NCBI GenBank assembly: GCA_027924585.1
Contig: BSBM01001138.1
Span: forward strand, 13,387,001 to 13,451,000
From: Larix kaempferi
Lineage: Eukaryota; Streptophyta; Pinopsida; Pinales; Pinaceae
Length of the DNA: 64,000 nucleotides
Direction: 5' to 3'
Shown here: piece by piece, positions 23,131 through 34,416 of the stretch
Layout of the letters: each line of letters starts with the position of its first letter
Numbering within the stretch: position 1 is the first letter of the stretch
Notes under the pieces: model-generated
What the model was told of the DNA's origin: nothing
Seen by the model: the letters and a program-made list of their open reading frames with translations, nothing else
The model's database searches: none
Translations under genes and position numbers: made by a program

Positions 23131-24170
23131 CTAAATGGACAAGCTAAACTTCATTTTAATCACCCGGTGTAATCTCATCCACAGGATCAAGACAAATCGA
23201 TGGTTAAAACGTAAACATGCCAGAAGGAAAAGAAGGGTTGCGGGGTTTTATTTCATAAATATATACATTCTTTCCGCAATCCTCAATCTGCAATTGTGGG
23301 TTGCAGGTTGCGGAAAGAAAATATATCAAAACCGAAAACCAAGATTCCGCAATCAGCTAAGTTATAACATATAAAAATTGTTTGTCTCGACTTTTGTTTT
23401 CCGAATAGCCAGTCAATCGGCTAAATTATAACATATAAAAATCATTTGTCCCAACTTCTGTTTCCCAACAAGAAGGATCGACCGCCCCTTCTTTTCATAG
23501 TGAATTGTGAAAACATGTATCCATCAATTTAGCTATATCCATAATGCAATACACAAGAAGGATCGACCGAACCTTTTTACAGTGACGAATTATTATGAAA
23601 ATAATATTTGGAATAAGAAGGGTCGAGCGACCCTTCTTGCAGTGTCAAACTATTATGAAAATAATATTGGGAATATGAAGGGTCGGCCGACCTTTCAATT
23701 ATGAGGCAATTTTAAAAATAGAACACCTTGGAAGTTTTAACCTATAAAAAATGGTTTCTCTCGACTTTCGTTTTCCGACAAGAAGGATCGACCGCCCCTT
23801 ATTTTCGTAGTTAATTGTGAAAACCCTTATCCAACAATTCGGCTATATCCATAATAGGCAACACAAGAAGGATCGACCGACCCTTCTTGCAGTATCAAAC
23901 TATTATGAAAAGAATATTTGGAATAAGAAGGGTCGGCATACCCTTCATTTATGAGGGAATCGTAACAATAGAACACCTTTGGGAAAGAGCGGCCGCTCTT
24001 TCTCTGAGAATACTTCCACTTGCCAGCATAGTCTTTAACGCAAAATGTCTATTAATTTTGTTGTTTAAATGTTGATATCTAATATCCTGGAGTGACACGT
24101 GGAACGATCATATTGTGACATGTGGCATATTTGATTTGGCCCATTCAGTATTAGAAATATAATTGGCTCG
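23130..24170 (+). repeat. Hairpin-repeat subfamily A, locus 7, with leader and TTGCGGG cluster
   Basis: The leader (GGACAAGCTAAACTTCATTT, GACAAATCGATGGTTAAAAC) and a TTGCGGG/CCGCAAT cluster (23225-23355) precede units starting near 23415 and 23735. The array ends with the perfect palindrome GAGCGGCCGCTCTTTC near 23988. The tail has GTGACACGTGGAACGATC near 24092. Confidence 0.85.
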
Positions 24171-24249
24171 CATAGAATATTGGCTCGTATAGAATATTTT
24201 TTCCTATGAGCACCGCTGAATTTGGCAGTTTGAGTATAGTGGATCATAT

Positions 24250-25350
24250 TTTAGTATTTAGGTAGTTACTCTGAGGATAATTACTTGATTTTAAGTGTAG
24301 CGGATAAACCACTTCTAAAGGCCAATTATTCTTAAGCACAATTACAACACTTAACGACAGTTAGTGCACAAATTACAACACTTATCACAAATCCAATTTT
24401 GTAACAAATAACCATCCATTATCAATCCCAATGGCTATAAGTTGTATCTTTCCTTTTATAAAACTTTAATGAAAATGAGAAAATACAACTTTTTGTTGAC
24501 CAAGTGGAAATTTAGAAACACAACCATTTTGTTGCTTAAAACTGCCACATAGAGAAATTTAGAAACCAATTTTGTCTACTATCAACCCTTGAGAACATCC
24601 ACCACTCTGAACACTATTCCCCATATTTTCTCGTTGTTCCTTGACTACTGCAAGGCCCTTCTCGTTTATTCTAATTTTTTCTATTGCAAGGCCCTTCTTG
24701 GTGACCATTCCCATATGATGCTATTTACATAAATCTTCATATTTTCTTCTGCACCAACAACCCATTGTTGTTGTCTATCTAAGCATTTTTTGTACAAGAA
24801 CTTTAGATCCTTCGATGCTCATGTTGGCTTCCACCCAGGGATGGAATTTGGTTCTAATTTTAACCGTCGAACAAATTTTTTTTGACGTTTTAAGTATATA
24901 TATTCCCCGTCCAAAAACGGTCTGGTTTAAATTTTTCCCTTCAGCAGATAAAATAATTACTTGTCTATAGTAAATTTTGTATTAATATATATTTTAAAAA
25001 TGATTAAAATTTCACATTTACATAGAAAATAAAAGTTTTAACTATATAGCAAATGCTCATGGCTGAAAATATTTAAAATGTGTACATTTATTTCAAGGTA
25101 TGATATGCATAGAAAGTTCCAATGGTTACGTGTCAAGTTAACAATTTGGAATTTTCTATTTTAATGCTAAGTTGTTTATGTTAACTTATCAAACAAATTA
25201 ATGATCATGGAAAAAAAAATTAAAAGAAATTAGAAAGGTTAACTGTAAAATGTAAATTCAAATTCTGTTAAGAGTAACCCACAAAAATTAATGACGGTTT
25301 AGAGAATAAAGTGCCCATCAAAAATAAGTTTTGGAAAAAAGCATGACAAT
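24250..25350. other. AT-rich intergenic sequence
   Basis: No gene, repeat unit or RNA recognised. It may include 3' flank of the minus-strand gene ending near 25351. Confidence 0.5.
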
Positions 25351-27062
25351 TTAACATGATGGTTCAAATATGACAGTACTAGCATCTGACTCCTGATAAA
25401 TATCACCAACCGCCTTACCCAAAGTGCTCTTTTTTATCTGGTGGCATTTATACCATGCATTTTGACAGACGTCTATTGTGTCTAATCTCATTGTAAACAA
25501 GTTTTTTTTTTTTCTGTCATCTCCTTCTTTGGCCACAGGAGCATTTGATCCCATAGAATTTATAACATTCAACTATCAAATTTCTTAGCACATTCAACTA
25601 TTGATCGAAGTGGAATTTTTTATATACAAAAATTTGAGCAACAATCTTCGGTGCCAATGTTTGAAAGGTGTGCACCCTGATTTATTGCAGGCCTGTAAGG
25701 TACCGATCTTGAATTTCATTCAAAAATTTTAGAAGAAGCTAGTATATCCACTGCCCACCCCTGGACAACATGCCATAGAAGAAAACACCACTTCATCGAC
25801 CAAAATACCAAAGGATAAGTCACCCAAAAATGTTCTCCCAACAAAATCAGTCTCACTCGCATTTGCTACAAAACCTATGGAAATGCAATCCTTTCTTTCT
25901 GAACACTTATGTAACAACTTAACTTTTCTCATAATAAAAGAAGATTTATTCTCATTTGTTGTGATACGTGCTACACTCGTTGAAGTAGAAGCTGGTATAT
26001 CATTCACCTCATTCTCAGTTGTTATGATATGTGCTACCTCATTTACGGAATTGTATGGCCTTGTTCGATTACCTTTAACATCTGTATATTCACAATGGGG
26101 AGTACCTGGAAGGACCATCTGTAAAGGAAATTATTCAAAAACATTCCAAAAGTATAACATCCAAAGGAACATTATCGAAGTCAAGCAAAGTGTTTGCAGG
26201 CCATCTTCTAAGGGAGCCTTCAAATACACCACAATCCTTGCAATTGCAGAAGACTTTATGAACTAAAATACAAAACTCACCAGCATCTAGTACTTTGAAT
26301 TGTACAATGTCTCCCTCAAAAATAGTTGACACTAATTCCCAAGCAACATACTATGGCTTTAAAGAACATTGATGTATCAAATTAACTAGTAGATTCAGAT
26401 TGATTATCGTTGAAAGCGCTTGGAACAGAAAGCAATGTTTCTGTATTAAAATCGATGATTCTTTTAATCGTACATACAACAAAAGATCCACTGCTCACCC
26501 CTGGACAACATGCCATACAAGAAAACACCACTTCATCGACCAAAATACCAAAGGAGAAGTCACCCAAAAATGTTCCCCCAACAAAATCAATCTCACTCAC
26601 ATTTGTTACAAAACCTATGGAAATGAAATCCTTTCTTTCTGAACACTTATGTAACAACTTAACTTTTCTCATAATAAAAGAATATTTATTCTCAGTTGTT
26701 GTGATACGTGCTACACTCATTGAAGTAGAAGTTGGTATATCATTCACTTCATTCTCAATTGTTATGATATGTGCTACACTCGCCGAAGAAGAAGCTGGTA
26801 TATCATTCACCTCATTCTCGCGAAGAGCAGACCCAATCTAGTTAACGATCTCAGATACAGGCCATTGAATATAACCACCAACAGCCTCTGACGATGTATC
26901 TGCACCTTCTGATCGATAGGGCAATGGAAGAATTGCATTCAAATACTTGGTAACATTTACAATGATACATCCTTCATTAATGTTGATATTATGCAAAAAA
27001 ATTCTTTCTCGAAACGAGATTCCTTGACAACTTTCAATCCATTCAAAAGTAGGTCCACACAT
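25351..27062 (-). pseudogene. Decayed transposon-associated-like gene with internal duplication
   Basis: Minus-strand coding pieces, 5' to 3'. (a) 27062-26838: HNININEGCIIVNVTKYL, LPLPYRSEG, VGGYIQWPVSEIV, which resembles the DUF8039 domain of plant CACTA-associated proteins. (b) 26830-26382: linker with tandem ENEVNDIPAS/TS phrases and FIMRKVKLLHKCSERKD ... FGILVDEVVFS. (c) 26332-26135: FEGDIVQFKVL, FCNCKDCGVFEG, LRRWPANTLLDFDNVPLDVI, which resembles a TIFY/TPL-binding-type (C-x-C-x2-C...FE) domain. (d) 26118-25729: second copy of (b). (e) 25572-25351: LDTIDVCQNAWYKCHQIKKS, a pattern seen near transposase-like proteins. Segments are separated by stops or introns. Domain names are by eye only. 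Confidence 0.45.
25746..26785. repeat. 742-bp-offset direct duplication inside the decayed gene
   Basis: CCACTGCCCACCCCTGGACA near 25748 is repeated as CCACTGCTCACCCCTGGACA near 26490, followed in both by CATGCCATA, GAAAACACCACTTCATCGAC and about 290 bp of collinear sequence ending in the GATATCATTCACCTCATT phrase. The two copies encode the same protein segment with a few replacements. Confidence 0.8.
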
Positions 27063-27234
27063 TGTTGAGTACCAAAATCCATTTCATAAATGATATCTGA
27101 AATATAAAATAACAGCACACATTGTTCAGAACCAAAATCCAGTTCAGAAGCATTTTATGAAATATAAAATAACAGGAGCACATAAACAATCATATTTATT
27201 TTAAACAAAGATATAACATAAATTATAATATATA

Positions 27235-28560
27235 AAAAAATGGTTGTCCGGACTTCCAATTTTCCAAATGGTAGGATCGGTCGCCCCTTCTCGTAGAAGA
27301 AGCAAACACAAGAAGGATCGAACGACCCTTCTTGCAGTCTAGAAATATTACGAAAATAATTCTAGGTAGAAGAAGCGTCTCCCGCCCGTTCATTTATGAT
27401 GGAATATTAAAAATGTTCAACCTACGAATGCTAGGCCGTCAATACATGTATTTCCAAAATTGTGAACAAGGGAAGCATACTGATCACAACAAGGGTCGGA
27501 CGACCCTTCATTTACGAAATAAATTTAAATATATTTAATCTACGAAGGCTATGTCAACAATTCTCGGCTTCCAACTTCCGCTGTAAATAGTAGGGACTCG
27601 GACATCATCTAAGTTCTAACATATAAAAATGTTTGTCCTAGCTTCCATTTTTCAAAGAGAAGGATCGACCACCCCTTCATTTAGGAGATAATTGTGAACA
27701 ACTATATCCAACAATTCACTTATATCCAGAATGGCAAAAGAAAGAAGGATCGACCGACCCTTCTTGCATTCTAGAACAATTATGAATACAATACTGGGCA
27801 GAAGAAGGGTCGGCTGCGCGTTCATTTATGAGGGAATTGTAAAATTATTCAACCTACAAAAGCTAGTATGTCAATTCATATATATCTAAAATGGTGAACA
27901 CCGGAATAATACTGAACATGGATAAGTTATAACATATATAAAATTGTTTGCCCCGACTTCTGTTTTTCGAGAAGAAAGATCAGATGCCCCTTCGTTTAGT
28001 AGATAATTGTCAAAACCTTCAAAATGGTGAAGACGAAGAAGGATTGACTGACCCTTCTTGCAGTCTCAAGCTATAATGAAAAGAATATTGGGAAGAAGAA
28101 GGATCGTCCGCCCCTTCTTTTACAAGGGAATTCTAAAAATAGAACTTGGAGAAAGAGCGGTCGATCTTTCTCTTTGGATATTTCCACTCTCCAGCAAACT
28201 GTGCGAAGCAATGTTCCTATGAAATATGTGTTTAGAGTGTCGATATCTACTTTAGCCACTCTGAAAAAATCATCCCTGGAGGAAGGAGCGGACGCTCTTT
28301 CTCCTTAGCATCTACTTCCAACACCCCGAAATGGAACAACCTGACAATAGAGCGACCTCGCTTTCATTGACAGAAAACTCTTTGTAGCAAAACGTCTGTA
28401 AATTTTTTTCTTCAAATGTTGAAATCTAGTCTCCAGGGTGACACGTGGAACGTTCAAATTGTGCCACGTGGCTTTGATTATTCCAGAATTGATGTGTGCT
28501 ACACTCGGCGAAGTAGAATTTGCTATATCATTCACCGCATTCTCGGCCCAAAATTATGAA
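27235..28560 (+). repeat. Hairpin-repeat array, subfamily B, locus 1
   Basis: Units share the GAAGGATCGACCGACCCTTC logic but differ from subfamily A: CTAGAAC..TTATGAA, GGCAGAAGAAGGGTCGG, TTTATGAGGGAATTGTAAAA followed by TTCAACCTAC, and TCAATTCATRTATAT. Two GAGCGG-YCG-like terminal blocks occur (28155 and 28290). The tail at 28437-28475 has GACACGTGGAACGTTC and GTGCCACGTGGC. Next to it, 28480-28550 (minus) encodes ENAVNDIANSTSPSVAHI, like the linker of the 25-27 kb gene. Confidence 0.8.
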
Positions 28561-29690
28561 AGAATGTTTCTATCTAGTTAATCGCAGTAAGAATATTTCC
28601 AACTAATGGCATCACTATTTGCATAGTCGTCACTATTAAATTTATTTTCCAACACGGTATCCTGCCTAAATTTTAAGAACATTTTTATCATCTTTATCTC
28701 TTAAACTAAATGCCTTGGTATCATATGCAAGACTCACATGTGTTCTCATTGCATCCAACAATTTGAGTCATACACCACGTCCAACTACGCAATACATGGG
28801 ACTTTTCTATCCAAGATACTATATTGGCAAACAATTCTACCTTAATATTGTTTAAAGCTATTTGATTGCTTAATTTTATTCAATTAAATTAAATACTTAA
28901 ATTATATATATTTATATTAAAAGAAATGTAATCAATATTATATAAATTAAGACATAACTTATCACTTTCAAATATTTCAAATAAAGTATTAACGTTTACA
29001 TAGATTAGTATACTATAGTGAATATTAACTGCAAAATGATATTAAAAAGAAAAAAACATGTTTCAGTTTTCCGAGTTCATTTGTTGTTATCTTTTTCCAA
29101 CAAACCTAGCCAAATTCTATTGGATTTGCAGAAAACAATATAGAATATATGAGAATAATACACTACATCACCAGACAGAAAGCGTATGCAAGCTGGCGGG
29201 AATCGACATTAAACCTGTTAATTTCGTTAATTTAGCCCAACAATGAGTAATGCATGATTTTGCAAATAAAACGTTGTGAATTCATATTAATGGACCGTAA
29301 GAAGATAACTACCCGGAATTGAAGGAAATAAATTCTGGAAATCTGAAGAAGACAGACAAGGGTGGAAGGAAATCTAAAGAATCTAAAACGTTCAGCGACT
29401 TTAAATTACTGTGAACTTCAAACTGTCATTGCATTGATTTTTGACAACCATGGAAGATATGGAGTTTTAGCCCGGAGGCTAAATAAGCATGCTCTGTTAC
29501 AAATTTAGATTTATGGTTTGAATAATATAAATACCTGCCAATTGAAAAACTAGCAGTCGATTCTTCAAACCAATCTTACTGCTCTACCCTCCCAACACTC
29601 TTCTCGGTTCCACCTCATTAAAAGCAAACCTCGATCCTCAGAGAAAACAGAGCTCCAAACTGGAAAACACAGAGAGTTTGAACTTTAAGT
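28561..29690. other. Non-coding spacer
   Basis: 28560-28680 resembles the TTTATGTCTGGTTAATCGCA / AATGGCATCACTATCTGCAT flank found at 1155-1220 and 5660-5730, so the subfamily B tail shares its right-hand flank with subfamily A. The rest is AT-rich. A 62-codon ATG frame at 29058-29246 has no recognisable features. Confidence 0.5.
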
Positions 29691-29699
29691 TTCAATGTA

Positions 29700-29800
29700 G
29701 GCAGTCGGCAAGAAGAGCAGTGTGGCAGGATAAGTTTGAATGTAGGAAGTGGGTGGGAAGAGCAGTGTGGTGGGAAGAGTAGTGTGGCGGGATGTTAATG
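29700..29800. repeat. Short G-rich repeats (AAGAGCAGTGTGG)
   Basis: AAGAGCAGTGTGG(C/T)GG recurs near 29712, 29757 and, as AAGAGTAGTGTGGCGGG, near 29775. Minor local tandem repetition. Confidence 0.6.
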
Positions 29801-29949
29801 CAGAAAAGTTCATGACATTTATTATCACAGTGTGGAGGGATATCATCTGTACATCGTGACACATACGTCGTGACACATAAACACAATCCATCATAAACGT
29901 GATGAGTTTATTCACACGAGTGATACAATCCATCATTTACCATTAGCAT

Positions 29950-30205
29950 TGTAGAAACCATTTTAAATGGCAGAAAAGATCAACTCCATCCCAACGTACA
30001 AACCATTTTAAATGTTCGAAAAGATCACCTCCATGCGAACATACAAGCCATTTTAAATGGCGGAAAAGATCACCTCCATGCGAACATACAAACTATTTTA
30101 AATGGCGGAAAAGATCACCTCCATGCCAACGTACAAACCATTTTAAATGAAGGAAACGATCACCTCCATGCCAATGTACAAACCATTTTAAATGGCGGAA
30201 AAGAT
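29950..30205 (+). repeat. Tandem repeat, about 46 bp
   Basis: About five to six copies of a unit containing AACCATTTTAAATGGCGGAA and AAGATCACCTCCATGC. The phrase CCATTTTAAATGG is itself an exact inverted repeat, so each unit carries a small dyad. Confidence 0.85.
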
Positions 30206-31005
30206 CAATCGGGTGGCGAAAGATCAAGGGTCCCAATTCCGTTCCGCATCCCCAACATGCACGCTAGGATGGAGGGATGGGTGGTTGCGGAATCCGAAAC
30301 CTCTCTCCATGTGGCAGCACCACATGATTTCGCAAGTTGGAAGGGAGGTAAGGAAAACCACCGTCCTCCATTTGCGAAACCACCATCGCCCATCCTTCAT
30401 GGTCGCTGGCACGTGTGGATATGATGTGGCCGGTCCACATCACACCTTCTTCCCATGTAACTCCTCCACATTGGGGCTCCTACCAATGTGTCTCCTCCGC
30501 GCCAAACTTCCTTCCCACGTGGCTTCTCCACATCAACTTGCACATGCATAGTGGAAAACACCTTTCAATTACACAATCACAGCATGCAAGAATGAAATAA
30601 AAACGCATCAGAATCAAACGCATAAGATTACTTATCTTTATCCAACACAGATTTAAGCAACTGGCTTTGTAAGAGTGCTTTTCCACTTACTAGCATCAAT
30701 ATAAATGTGTGGATGTTTATCAGTTGCTGAAAATTATAGATAAAATGAGTTAAACGAAGAAATTCATTTAACACATAATAACACATGAATCGTATATTAA
30801 TAGAAACCCAACCTACAGATCGATGTATTCATTAAATTGGCAACATAAAACATAATTCAAAGAAATTTGACAAATTAATATCCAAAAAATATGGCCAAGA
30901 GAAACCGACTGAATTTCATTAATTATGCAAAAAATTACAATGCATCAATACATAAACATTAGAATAAATTTAACTAAATTATACATAATCCAAATTGAAT
31001 CGACA
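30206..31005. other. Spacer, no gene supported
   Basis: 30206-30560 is GC-richer with short ORFs on both strands and no domain. It carries several CCACRTGG-like phrases (ATGTGGCAGCACCACAT near 30308). 30600-31005 is AT-rich. Confidence 0.45.
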
Positions 31006-31490
31006 TCCCCACAACTTGCCCTGATATTCTTCTTCCTATGTCCTCGTGGTGCCATCCTCCTCCTAAAAGAGAGGAAGTCCCTTCTTGAATAATGGATCAA
31101 ACATTTCTTTGAAGAGTTTGACTTGATGTGCTAAAATGTCTATCCTTGCTTGAATCGTGTTCATGTGGTGATACTTATTCACCACCTTCTTTTCCCAAAT
31201 AATACTAGACACTCTATCCTAAGTTTATGCTAGTTGTTCTCACCTCATCCTCTGTCATCCCATTCAGAAATTCTATGGCCTTTTCTGCACAGTCCATGGG
31301 CTTCTTATTGAAATTTTCCTTGACTGCTGTTATGCTTTGCCTAGCTAAATTTATTACATCCTCTTTGTCCATAATGAAATCGAGATATGGCCTCAATTTC
31401 TCTGCCTCCACAATAATGTCATCCCAAATGACTTGCTTTGCTTCAGGGAGATCTCACCTGTAACCTGCTTTATTAATTCATCATATTTCA
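31006..31490 (-). pseudogene. C-terminal fragment of the uncharacterised family (paralog of 19017-22330)
   Basis: The minus strand reads LRPYLDFIMDKEDVINLARQ, NKKPMDCAEKAIEFLNGM and, further on, FDPLFKKGLPLF and EEEYQGKL. These align residue by residue with LRPFLDFVLDKEAMIKLAKN, NKKPVEYTENAIEFLNGL, FDPLFNKGLPLF and EEEYQKKL of the 19-22 kb gene. Stops and a frameshift interrupt it. The fragment abuts copia LTR sequence at about 31500. Confidence 0.75.
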
Positions 31491-31499
31491 CCTGTAGCC

Positions 31500-31640
31500 C
31501 TCCTAGAGAGGTCGACCCAGGTAGGGTAAAAGGCAAGTGGAAGACAAGTATAAATAAGTGGAGGAGGTAGGTTTATTAGACTCTCTATTTATTCATTCAT
31601 TCACTCACTCATTCTCTCAAGTGAGTAGTGCGCACAAGTG
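31500..31640 (+). mobile_element. Partial copia LTR (LTR a)
   Basis: Contains GAGAGGTCGACCCAGGTAGG, TATAAATA, CTCTATTTATTCATTCATTC and AGTGCGCACAAGTGGAGGAG, all shared with the LTR at 31890-32408. Only the central part is present. Confidence 0.75.
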
Positions 31641-31855
31641 GAGGAGGAGAAATACAAGGCAACGTTTGTGGCTCGTGGATTCTCCCAAAAAGAAGGGATA
31701 GATTATGAAGAAAATTTTGCACCTATAGCCAGATACACTTCCATCATAAAAGTACTTGCTCTGGTTGTAGTGATGAAGTGGAAGATACACCAGATGGATG
31801 TCAAGACAACTTTCTTGAATGGTGTTGTCGACGATGAAGACTTGTGCTAAAGAAC
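31640..31855 (+). pseudogene. Copia reverse transcriptase fragment
   Basis: Reads [18 protein letters not shown], then [17 protein letters not shown] and [16 protein letters not shown], which matches the start of the RT domain of the copia element at 45209-52557 (there [34 protein letters not shown]). It ends at a stop after DEDLC. Only about 70 codons remain; the YVDD active site is absent. Confidence 0.9.
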
Positions 31856-31889
31856 TGTGTCGAGAAATACCCTCCTAGTTAAGAGGGAG

Positions 31890-32408
31890 TGTTGATGTAT
31901 TTGTAACTTCGGAATGTATTTCACTTGTATTGATATGACATTGTACTTCCAACAGAGAGGTTTCATTCCTCCAATCGGAAAGGTCATCATTATATGTGAT
32001 ATGGTTATCAGACCCCCCTAGTGGGGTCGGCCCTAAGTTAAGTTATAGTGGGTTATTAGACTCTCCTAGAGAGGTCGGCCTAGGTAGGGTAAAAGACAAG
32101 TGGAAGACATTGAGTATAAATAGAGAGGAGCACATCTCTATTTATTCATTCATTCACTCATTCATTCTCTCAAGTGAGTAGTGAGCACAAGTGGAGGAGG
32201 AGAAGTTGCTAGGAGACTATCTCTTGTTATTGGGGTTTTGTATCATTGCTCATTCTATCGCTGAGGAAGTTGTCTGGTTTTCTCCTTTATGGTTTCCCTG
32301 GTGAAATGCTTTGTGTCTATTGTCTCTTATGATTGATTGATATGATGTACATGTTGTTCTCTAAGATAAGATCCTAGATCATATTGAATTTATGACTATA
32401 AACTAACA
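31890..32408 (+). mobile_element. Copia LTR (LTR b)
   Basis: TG...CA segment from TGTTGATGTATTTGTAAC to ACTATAAACTAACA. It is preceded by a polypurine tract (TTAAGAGGGAG) and contains TATAAATAGAG near 32112. Because a PPT lies to its left and gag sequence to its right, it serves as 3' LTR of one fragment and 5' LTR of the next. Confidence 0.8.
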
Positions 32409-32424
32409 TAGAGACCATGCAGTC

Positions 32425-32870
32425 ACACTTTACAAGGGTCTCTCAGATAAAAAAACAACTTGAAGCCATTGAAGAAGATATAGAGAATGGAGAAATAATG
32501 ATGAATCACCACCTTGAATGGTCCTTCTAGGTCATGAGATTCCTTCATCCAAGGAATTTGTGCTAGGAAGAAGCTCATCACATTCAGTAGGCTCTGGGAG
32601 GAATGCTCACACAGAGAAGCTCGAATTGTAGCTCGAAAAGAAAACATGGGTAGTGAAGACTAGGCTCTCACAGCACACACCAAGAAGAATTACAACAAGA
32701 GGGAGCATCCTCATCACAAGAAGGAGATTGTCCCAGGAACAAAAGCATCTCCCACAAGAAGAAGAGCACTCTTTTGGAGACTCCAGTAGTTCCTGCAAGG
32801 AAGCAAAGATTGAGAGGGAGTCCACCCAACAACCAAACAAAGATAAGTATTTGAATTATTATTTCTTGTA
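32425..32870 (+). pseudogene. Copia gag fragment
   Basis: Although broken by frameshifts and stops, VSQIKKQLEAIEEDIENG (near 32440) matches RVSQIKEQLEAVDEMVEN of the gag at 50737-51387. Later pieces correspond in order to the ICARKKLVSF, REECSQEEA and GGEDQALAAHTKRSNPKK regions, read in changing frames. Only the C-terminal half of gag is present. Confidence 0.75.
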
Positions 32871-33439
32871 TATATGATTACTTAACTAATGTTGTTCAGT
32901 CATATACATACTTATGTTCCTAGATTAATTAGGATGTATATTATGCATGTTAGAAAAAAATTGCATTAATGAACAAGATACTACTTATATGCAACTAATG
33001 GGTAAGTGGTCGATGGTACTGTACAACATTCCATTGCCACTTATATAGAATGAAACCTCTTTGCTGACATGTTGGAGTAGTGCACACTCTTAACAATGTT
33101 CTGGTAGAGATGGAAGGCATCTAGAAAGTTACGGGATATGGATAAATGTTGTATTGAAGCATGATTGGCTAAGATAGTTGCATGACTGTATTACATATGT
33201 CTTTATGTGTAAGAATTTGTTCTGAAAACTATGAGATGTTTCTAATCATGCAATTGAACTTGTCCCGTAGGAAAGACCTCGTACCATCACCTACAAGAGA
33301 GACTTGTTTTGAAGAACAAGTGACAATGATTCAGCAAGAATATTGATGAAGTCAAGAAGAAGACTTTGAAGAACCAGAAGTACTCAGGAATCGATATGCA
33401 ACAATGAATGAAGTAAAACCAAAAGATAATGAAGAGCAT

Positions 33440-33620
33440 GAAAAGGAAGATCATACACCAGATGGATGTCAAGACAAGATTCTTGAATGGTGTAGTGGAA
33501 GAGGAAGTATATGTGGAGAAATCACTCGGGTTTGAGACACACGACAGGGAGACTCATGTGTGCAAACTGAAGAAATCCTTGTACGATCTGAAGATTATGG
33601 GGTGACAGTAGGGTACACAA
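33440..33620 (+). pseudogene. Copia reverse transcriptase fragment
   Basis: [20 protein letters not shown] (near 33455) followed by FETHDRETHVCKLKKSLY-like sequence matches the RT of the element at 45-52 kb ([20 protein letters not shown] region). It breaks off after about 55 codons. Confidence 0.85.
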
Positions 33621-33808
33621 ATTTTTGCAGAGACAATGTAATCAATCCTAAGATGTACCTACTTGATGGCTTGCTTGCAGAGATGATGAAGACCTACGAT
33701 GATGCTCCAGTGAACCAGTGTTGATGATCCAGTTCCAGTATTGAAGACTTGTGCCTATATGTATTAACGCCTGTGTCAAGAGAATACCTTCCTAGTTAAG
33801 AGGGAGTC

Positions 33809-34416
33809 TTAATGTACTATCTGTAACTTCAGAAGATAATCACTTTTATATTGTATGTGTTAAATTTGTACTTTATTGTATCCCCGATGGAGATGTTCTT
33901 ATTCCTCCGTTCGGAGGTGTCGTCATTTGTATTTGCAAGTGTCAGAAGTTTTATTGTAAGTGTCGTAACTTATATTTAATGGGTTATTAGACCTCCTTAG
34001 AGGGGTTAGCCCAGTATGTGTTAAGTGGAAGGGTTATTAAACTCCCCTATGGGGTCAACCCAGTTAGGATAAAAGGTGGGTCGAGTTAATTTAAAGTATA
34101 AATAGAGTGGTTGCACCACTATATTTTGTCATTCACTCACACATCCAACTCGCATAGTTTAGAGAGAGGAGTGCGCACAAGTGGAGGAGCCTGGACGAAG
34201 AATTGTTGGAGACATCTATCTTTTGGGGTTTCATCTTTGTGATCTTTGTATTGGTGCTTATTCTATCTCTGAGGGAAGTTGCGGGGTTTTTCACCTTTAG
34301 GGTTTTCCACGGTGAAATGCTTTGTATCTCATGTCTCTTGTGTTTGACATGCTGTACATGTTGTTCTCTCAGTTAAGATCCTAGATCATATTGAATTAAA
34401 TGATGAAAAGCTAACA
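33809..34416 (+). mobile_element. Copia LTR (LTR c)
   Basis: Preceded by a TTAAGAGGGAG polypurine tract. It runs from TCTTAATGTACTATCTGTAA (first bases mutated from TGTTGATG) to AAAGCTAACA. It contains TATAAATAGAG near 34099, the GAGTGCGCACAAGTGGAGGA segment and CCTAGATCATATTGAATT. It is diverged from LTR b by many substitutions and small indels, which indicates age. Confidence 0.75.

Noticed and set aside
30206-30560. Coding gene in the GC-rich stretch
   Set aside because: Short frames on both strands of similar length, no domain, no splice context.
32653-32877. Independent small gene
   Set aside because: It overlaps a decayed copia gag region read in the wrong frame.
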